Shown: positions 59,636 to 64,000 of the stretch, piece by piece | Numbering within the stretch: the first letter of the stretch is position 1 | How the letters are laid out: every line of letters begins with the position of its first letter | Origin: Solen grandis | Lineage: Eukaryota; Mollusca; Bivalvia; Adapedonta; Solenidae | Length of the DNA: 64,000 bases | Assembly (NCBI GenBank): GCA_021229015.1 | Contig: CM037778.1 | Span: 11,876,956-11,940,955 of the forward strand | Direction: 5' to 3' | The notes under the pieces: model-generated | Told to the model about the DNA's origin: nothing | Databases searched by the model: none | What the model saw: only the letters and a program-made list of their open reading frames with translations | Program-made: the position numbers and the translations under genes

Positions 59636-60667
59636 TGTATTTAGTGTATTGCATATAATTAGACGCTATTTCAAACATTGATGAAATACAGAATAAGATG
59701 AATATAAAACAAATATTTTGGTAAGGAATACTGCAAATGCTCTAAAATCAAGTATGCCGCAATTTTCAAATTGTTTTAAATTACCTCCCCTGACATGGAT
59801 TTGACCCCAGATTCCATTTTCAGTCCTTTGTAGGCAATCGCTTTCAATCATTATTTGAAACTTTGACCCGTATGTTCATTTTGAACTGCAGTGCATGATT
59901 GACTTTATTTAGTATCACAATATATCAGTGCACTGCAACAGCCCAATATATACGCATGGAATACATAGTTCTCTGCTGTTATTTGGTAATCCAGCAAGAA
60001 TAATAAATAAACGTGTTTGTAAGCTAAGCACTCTATTCAAGTAATCACTTCATATACTCTTGCACCATTAACTGGGGTTCTAGGTATGGATTTCGATCAC
60101 ATAAAATAATACTAAAATGTTGTATCGTACCAAAATGGAGGGCTAGAATTCAAATCATCTGTTTATCCCGGAAACATAATCTCTAAATGTAGTTTAGTTC
60201 TCTGCCACTCCTTTAACAGTGTTTTACGGTTTCACATTAATGGATGTCCGGAAAGAAGATTTCTGTTTAAATGAGTTTTCTAGGCTTAATTCGGGTCAAG
60301 GGAATTCAGTTTAAGTACAACATTAAAGTACAAAATTTAAATTTTATTACTAGGAACACAAATTTTTCGTCCTGAAAACATGTATTTCTTTTAAAATTTA
60401 TTCAGAATTTTTTTTTTTTTAAGGAACTCGATTTTTAAGGTTTTTTTTTGATATCTGAATATGGGAATGCAAACATGAAATCAGAGTTTGCTGATATATG
60501 TTCTTATATATTGTTTGATTGTTTTATAATGTTATTCTGCCAGTGGGAAGATCATTTATACATTATATTTTTTCTAAATAAAATTCAAAATGTAATAGCA
60601 CTTTATACCTTACATCATTTGATCTTTTGCTCAAATTATTTATAAAGATCTTTATTAATCTATCTGT
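59636..60667. other. AT-rich DNA up to the second gap, no gene
   Basis: Nothing recognised. Confidence 0.6.
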
Positions 60668-60767
60668 NNNNNNNNNNNNNNNNNNNNNNNNNNNNNNNNN
60701 NNNNNNNNNNNNNNNNNNNNNNNNNNNNNNNNNNNNNNNNNNNNNNNNNNNNNNNNNNNNNNNNNNN
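60668..60767. other. Assembly gap of 100 N
   Basis: Exactly 100 unknown bases. Confidence 0.98.
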
Positions 60768-61039
60768 TGATTTTTGACATAATCTTTACAATGAATCTTT
60801 GGCATACCACCATGAAACCCTTGCTTCCCAGAAGGGGGCGGGGGGCTATATTGGAATTATGCTCGCCACGTCTCCCCCTCCAACACACATGTTATATGAG
60901 GACAAAAGAGGGAGATAGAGTCGCTTTTTATACTTTATACGTTTCATAATCATATCAGTATCTTTTTTCTGTCTTTCATTGTAATGGTCAGCAATCATTA
61001 TCTGATTATTATGGACATATTTAGACCTTACGGTCAAGG

Positions 61040-61336
61040 ATTTTCAATGTGCGCGATACCCTAGCTCATTTTGCGAATAGACCCCTTGGTTCTTTAAACG
61101 TGTCCGGTGCATAGCACCGATACACGGGAGACATGTTCCTGGGTAGAACCAGTACTGAATACTCAGAGTTCCCATAGCAACCCCATATTGACGAGTGCCA
61201 GCCAAGGGTGCATCTGGTACCAATTTTACGCGTCTTTGGTTTGACGCGGTCATCGGAGGAAGTGCCCCAGCTGGGATTCGAACCCCAGACCTCCTAAACG
61301 CAAAGCGGACACTCTACCACTGAACTAGTGCGCCGG
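61040..61336 (-). mobile_element. SINE family E with well-kept tRNA head
   Basis: The minus strand begins GGCGCACTAGTTCAGTGGTA GAGTG (A-box) and has CTGGGGTTCGAATCCCAG (B-box in a perfect T-stem). The body has GATGACCGCGTCAAACC and TTCAGTACTGGTTCTACCC and ends AAAGAACCAAGGGGTCTATT CGCAAAATGAGC. The head folds poorly in the acceptor and anticodon stems, so it is a SINE and not a tRNA gene. Confidence 0.85.
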
Positions 61337-61621
61337 TTTTGAAGTCTTGATCCTTACATTTATGTTAGGAAAGAAGAAGTCGTCGGCGAACACAAAGACA
61401 ATGTAAATGTTATTGATTTAAGTTCATATTAATTAACTGAAAATATACAAGAATATATGGTTGTAGTCAACATCAATAAATTAGACCAAAAGGAGTTATT
61501 GTTGAGAATTGTGAGCCATTCACACGAGCTTATCTTTATGGTGTCATGTCGAAAGATATGATAGTCTGAGACTTTTGAAAGAAGGAAGAAAAATGACTTC
61601 TGAAATATTTCCATAACGAGG

Positions 61622-61628
61622 TATAAAT
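61622..61628 (+). promoter_or_regulatory. Candidate TATA box of the secreted Ser/Gly-rich gene
   Basis: TATAAAT lies 137 bp upstream of the ATG at 61759. A start about 30 bp downstream would leave a 5' leader of about 105 nt. Confidence 0.45.
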
Positions 61629-61758
61629 TTTTAGGTCACACACAATTAACCTTTATGGAAATTGTGACCCTGCCTTATCGCTAAAATGGACATCCGCAGA
61701 CGATAAAGGAAGGACAGCAGACGGACACCTCGAGAAGTAACATTTCAACAGCGCAAAC

Positions 61759-63393
61759 ATGTGGTTGAGGGCTTTATGTTTAGTCCTCGTGCTTCAATAT
61801 GGGTACGGGTTTCGGATAGGTAATATTTTTAATTATAACGCAACATTATAAAAGAATTTTTGGTGTTGCAAATACACAAAGAGAAACTTTTAGATAGTAG
61901 TGCTTTCTCCGCTTATGTCAATGTTTTACTTTCATGAATTTTTTTGTTGAAAATGAGTAAAAATCATTTTAAAATTAAATATTTCAAAGGCAAAAAAAAC
62001 AACAAAAAAACAAAAAACAAAAAACAAACAAACAAAACAAACAACATTTTTTATAAAATAAATGAGTTCTCTTAATCTTATGTACAGTCACAAATGACAA
62101 TGTAATTATATGTAAGATTCCCAATTACGACTGATGTTGCAATAAAAAAAAACTAGTACATTGAATATTGTATTTAAATATATTACAAATAACAAGTAAT
62201 ACACTGCACATTGCTTATAAATATTCTGCTTGAATATCCTTCAGCAGTGTTTCAAGTATTAAAAAAGGCAAAATATTTCTCAGGTGGTACAAGAAAGATC
62301 CAAATCAACATTTAAATAATAAGAATGTAATTAATTTCATTAAAATTCCATGTTTTTTTTTCTTTTGAGAAAAAAAAATCATTATTGGGAAAATAGCTTA
62401 CCGTAGTTATTTTGGGAAAATTTTTCTTTTTTTTTTTTTTGGCTAGGAAAAATTACCTTTAAAAGGTGGTAAATTTGCCAAAATAAAATCACTGTAACAG
62501 ACAAACGATTTGATATGTATCAGGAATACAGCGTGTTATGAAGCTTTATCATATTTGTTAAGATGACATTTGTTTCGTCATATTGAAAGAAAGAAAGAAA
62601 AAATGATAATGCAGTAGAAAATGTAGAGTAATTTTAGTCGCTATCATTTACATAGTCAAATCTTACTGGAATATCATAACATGATGATGTAAATATTAGA
62701 CATAACTCAACCTAGTATTTCCGGTCAGAGAAGCCAGTCTGATTTCCGATCCGATGCAGTAACCAATGGAAGTCATAGCAAATGGTACTAGTGTATCAAG
62801 TACTGAAACATATTACCCGAGCTGCCAGGAAGTTTTCTAAATCTAGGACAAATACACTATATAACATTTTCCGACAGGTTGAGTAAAAAACGACAAATAA
62901 ATAAATAAAATAAATAAAACTGATGGCAATTGTGTAATATATATTGCATGGCTTTCACGAGTTGAGCTTGATTTACCCGCACACTATACATGAGTGCGCG
63001 CATGCGCACGAATGTATGTGGGCGGGTTAATCAAAATAGACTCGCGAAAGCCATGCAATATATATCTTGTAACATGACCAAATGTAGGAAAAGACAGAAA
63101 ATTTCCCAGGCCGTGTTACGTGTTACGTATATAAAACAATAGTCTATTTATTTTTCTGGTCACGAACTTTTTTCACTTCAGAGAGACAGACACAAACTGG
63201 GGTAACCAGTTCCGGAACATCCTCGGGCACCAGCTCAGGATCTGGTACAAGTTCCGGGACAGGTTCAACCTCCGGTTCTAGCTCCGGTAGTGGATCATCT
63301 TCAAGTTCAAGTTCCGGGACAATTCAACAAAACATGCAACCGCCATCATTCCTAATGAATCCGTCACAGTTTCTGGGAGCAGCCTCGGGGTAA
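61759..63393 (+). CDS. Small secreted Ser/Gly/Thr-rich protein, two exons
   Basis: Exon 1 (61759-61819) encodes MWLRALCLVLVLQYGYGFRI, a clear signal peptide, and ends in G|GTAATA. The intron is 61820-63181. Exon 2 starts after TTCACTTCAG and keeps the frame. The mature part is about 48 residues of Ser, Gly and Thr (SSGTSSGTSSGSG-type repeats), then a short tail IQQNMQPPSFLMNPSQFLGA ending ASG and TAA at 63391-63393, about 90 residues in all. The ATG is preceded by GCAAAC. No enzyme domain is present. A secreted matrix, byssal or shell-associated role is plausible from composition but unproven. Directly after the stop, the same frame stays open for 18 codons, Leu-Tyr-Asp3-Ser-Asp12, before a second TAA at 63448. 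No other gene is adjacent. Confidence 0.65.
62932..63073. mobile_element. Foldback miniature element in the intron of the secreted-protein gene
   Basis: ATATATTGCATGGCTTTCAC (62940) and GCGAAAGCCATGCAATATAT (ending about 63063) pair, as do GATTTACCCGC / GCGGGTTAATC, around a centre GTGCGCGCATGCGCAC that is itself nearly palindromic. Arms are about 65 nt with mismatches. Confidence 0.85.
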
Positions 63394-63410
63394 TTATACG
63401 ATGACGACAG

Positions 63411-63411
<1 letters not shown>

Positions 63412-63447
<36 letters not shown>
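63412..63447 (+). repeat. (GAT)12 microsatellite, in frame with the upstream gene
   Basis: Twelve GAT triplets follow TTA TAC GAT GAC GAC AGT and end at TAA. In the frame of the upstream gene they would encode poly-Asp. Confidence 0.95.
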
Positions 63448-63448
<1 letters not shown>

Positions 63449-63462
63449 AAAAACCTACACAC

Positions 63463-63516
63463 AAAAAAACAAAACAAAAAAAACACAAAAAAAAACACAC
63501 ACACACACACACACTA
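63463..63516. repeat. A/C-rich low complexity with CA microsatellite
   Basis: Runs of A with interspersed C, then about ten CA repeats. ATTAAA at about 63515 is a possible weak polyadenylation signal for the upstream gene. Confidence 0.85.
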
Positions 63517-63601
63517 TTAAAAGCAAACAAGCAAACACAGTGACCAACATTAAAATTAAATTCATATGTACCTGTATAATTTTTATAAGGAACGATTTTT
63601 T

Positions 63602-64000
63602 GTTATACGCCCGAAGGGCGGTATTATTTTATGCCACTGGTCGTCCGTCCGTTGGCAATTTCGTGTCCGCTCTGTATCTGAAGAAACACTGGAAGGAAAT
63701 TGAATTTATTTGAAAGAAATGTTAAGCATACAAAGGGGATGTGCAGAGCATAGTTATCGGATGTTTTGGTTCCAGGTCAAGGTCACAATTGAAGGTTAAA
63801 TGTCAAACTAGAATATTTTGTGTTCGCTCTGTATTTTAAGAAAAACTGGGGGAAATTAAAAATATTTGACAGAAATGTTGACGTTAAGGTCACAGTATGA
63901 AGCAACATGTCATACTGATATAATGCGGAAATATTTCGTGTCTGTTTATAGTCCCCCACCAATGTTTACACGAAGGGAATGTAAATTCTTTCTGTCTAGC
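63602..64000 (+). mobile_element. Hairpin-headed dispersed element, cut by the window end
   Basis: Begins TGTTATACGCCCGAAGGGCG GTATTATTTTATGCC with the hairpin CGCCC-GAA-GGGCG. The body has two units sharing GTGT(C)CGCTCTGTAT and AAGAAA-ACTGG-GGAAATT, spaced about 160 bp. It is of the same general type as the element heads at 5662 and 50147. Confidence 0.7.

Noticed and set aside
61265..61336. tRNA gene on the minus strand
   Set aside because: A- and B-boxes and the T-stem are good, but acceptor and anticodon stems do not pair and a SINE body follows.

Overview
The window is animal nuclear DNA, most likely from a bivalve mollusc. The evidence is spliced exons of a metazoan gene (CPSF2) on an AT-rich background, several tRNA-headed SINE families, and elements of the type ending in GCTCACCTGAG and TAAAAA that I know from bivalve assemblies. 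The species cannot be fixed from the sequence. Almost everything here is mobile or repetitive. Only two host genes can be supported: a fragment of CPSF2 and a small secreted Ser/Gly-rich protein gene at the right end. Two 100-N assembly gaps (10568-10667 and 60668-60767) interrupt the window.

Bases 1-4430 stand apart. They are clearly richer in G+C, densely filled with decayed open frames of unknown family, and bracketed by matching inverted terminal repeats (about 1-137 and 3760-3943). I read this as one integrated or mis-joined copy of an unrecognised mobile or virus-like element. After 1.2 kb of plain AT-rich DNA, 5.7-10.57 kb holds a tandem array of about 450-bp units that carry dozens of TGACGTCA palindromes and run into the first gap.

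From 11.5 to 16.4 kb two minus-strand exons encode the middle of CPSF2 (CPSF100, cleavage/polyadenylation complex). The intron between them is filled with repeats. Bases 19779-23768 are a complete PIF/Harbinger DNA transposon with terminal inverted repeats, a TAA target duplication, a MADF/Myb-like gene (plus strand) and a DDE transposase gene (minus strand). Both genes are dead, and a mariner transposase remnant replaces the 3' end of the DDE gene. Around it lie two families of TTAA-flanked miniature elements with long internal hairpins, a 1-kb foldback, and two large minisatellites (38-bp and 50-bp units).

Throughout 11-64 kb run at least ten copies of elements sharing one layout: ACAAGAG, a short hairpin, a subterminal inverted repeat, internal tandem units, the inverted repeat again, then TAAAAA. 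This layout resembles non-autonomous Helentron-associated elements. The right end (61.6-63.5 kb) holds a two-exon gene with TATA box, signal peptide and Ser/Gly/Thr-rich mature region. Its stop codon is followed in frame by an acidic poly-Asp stretch.
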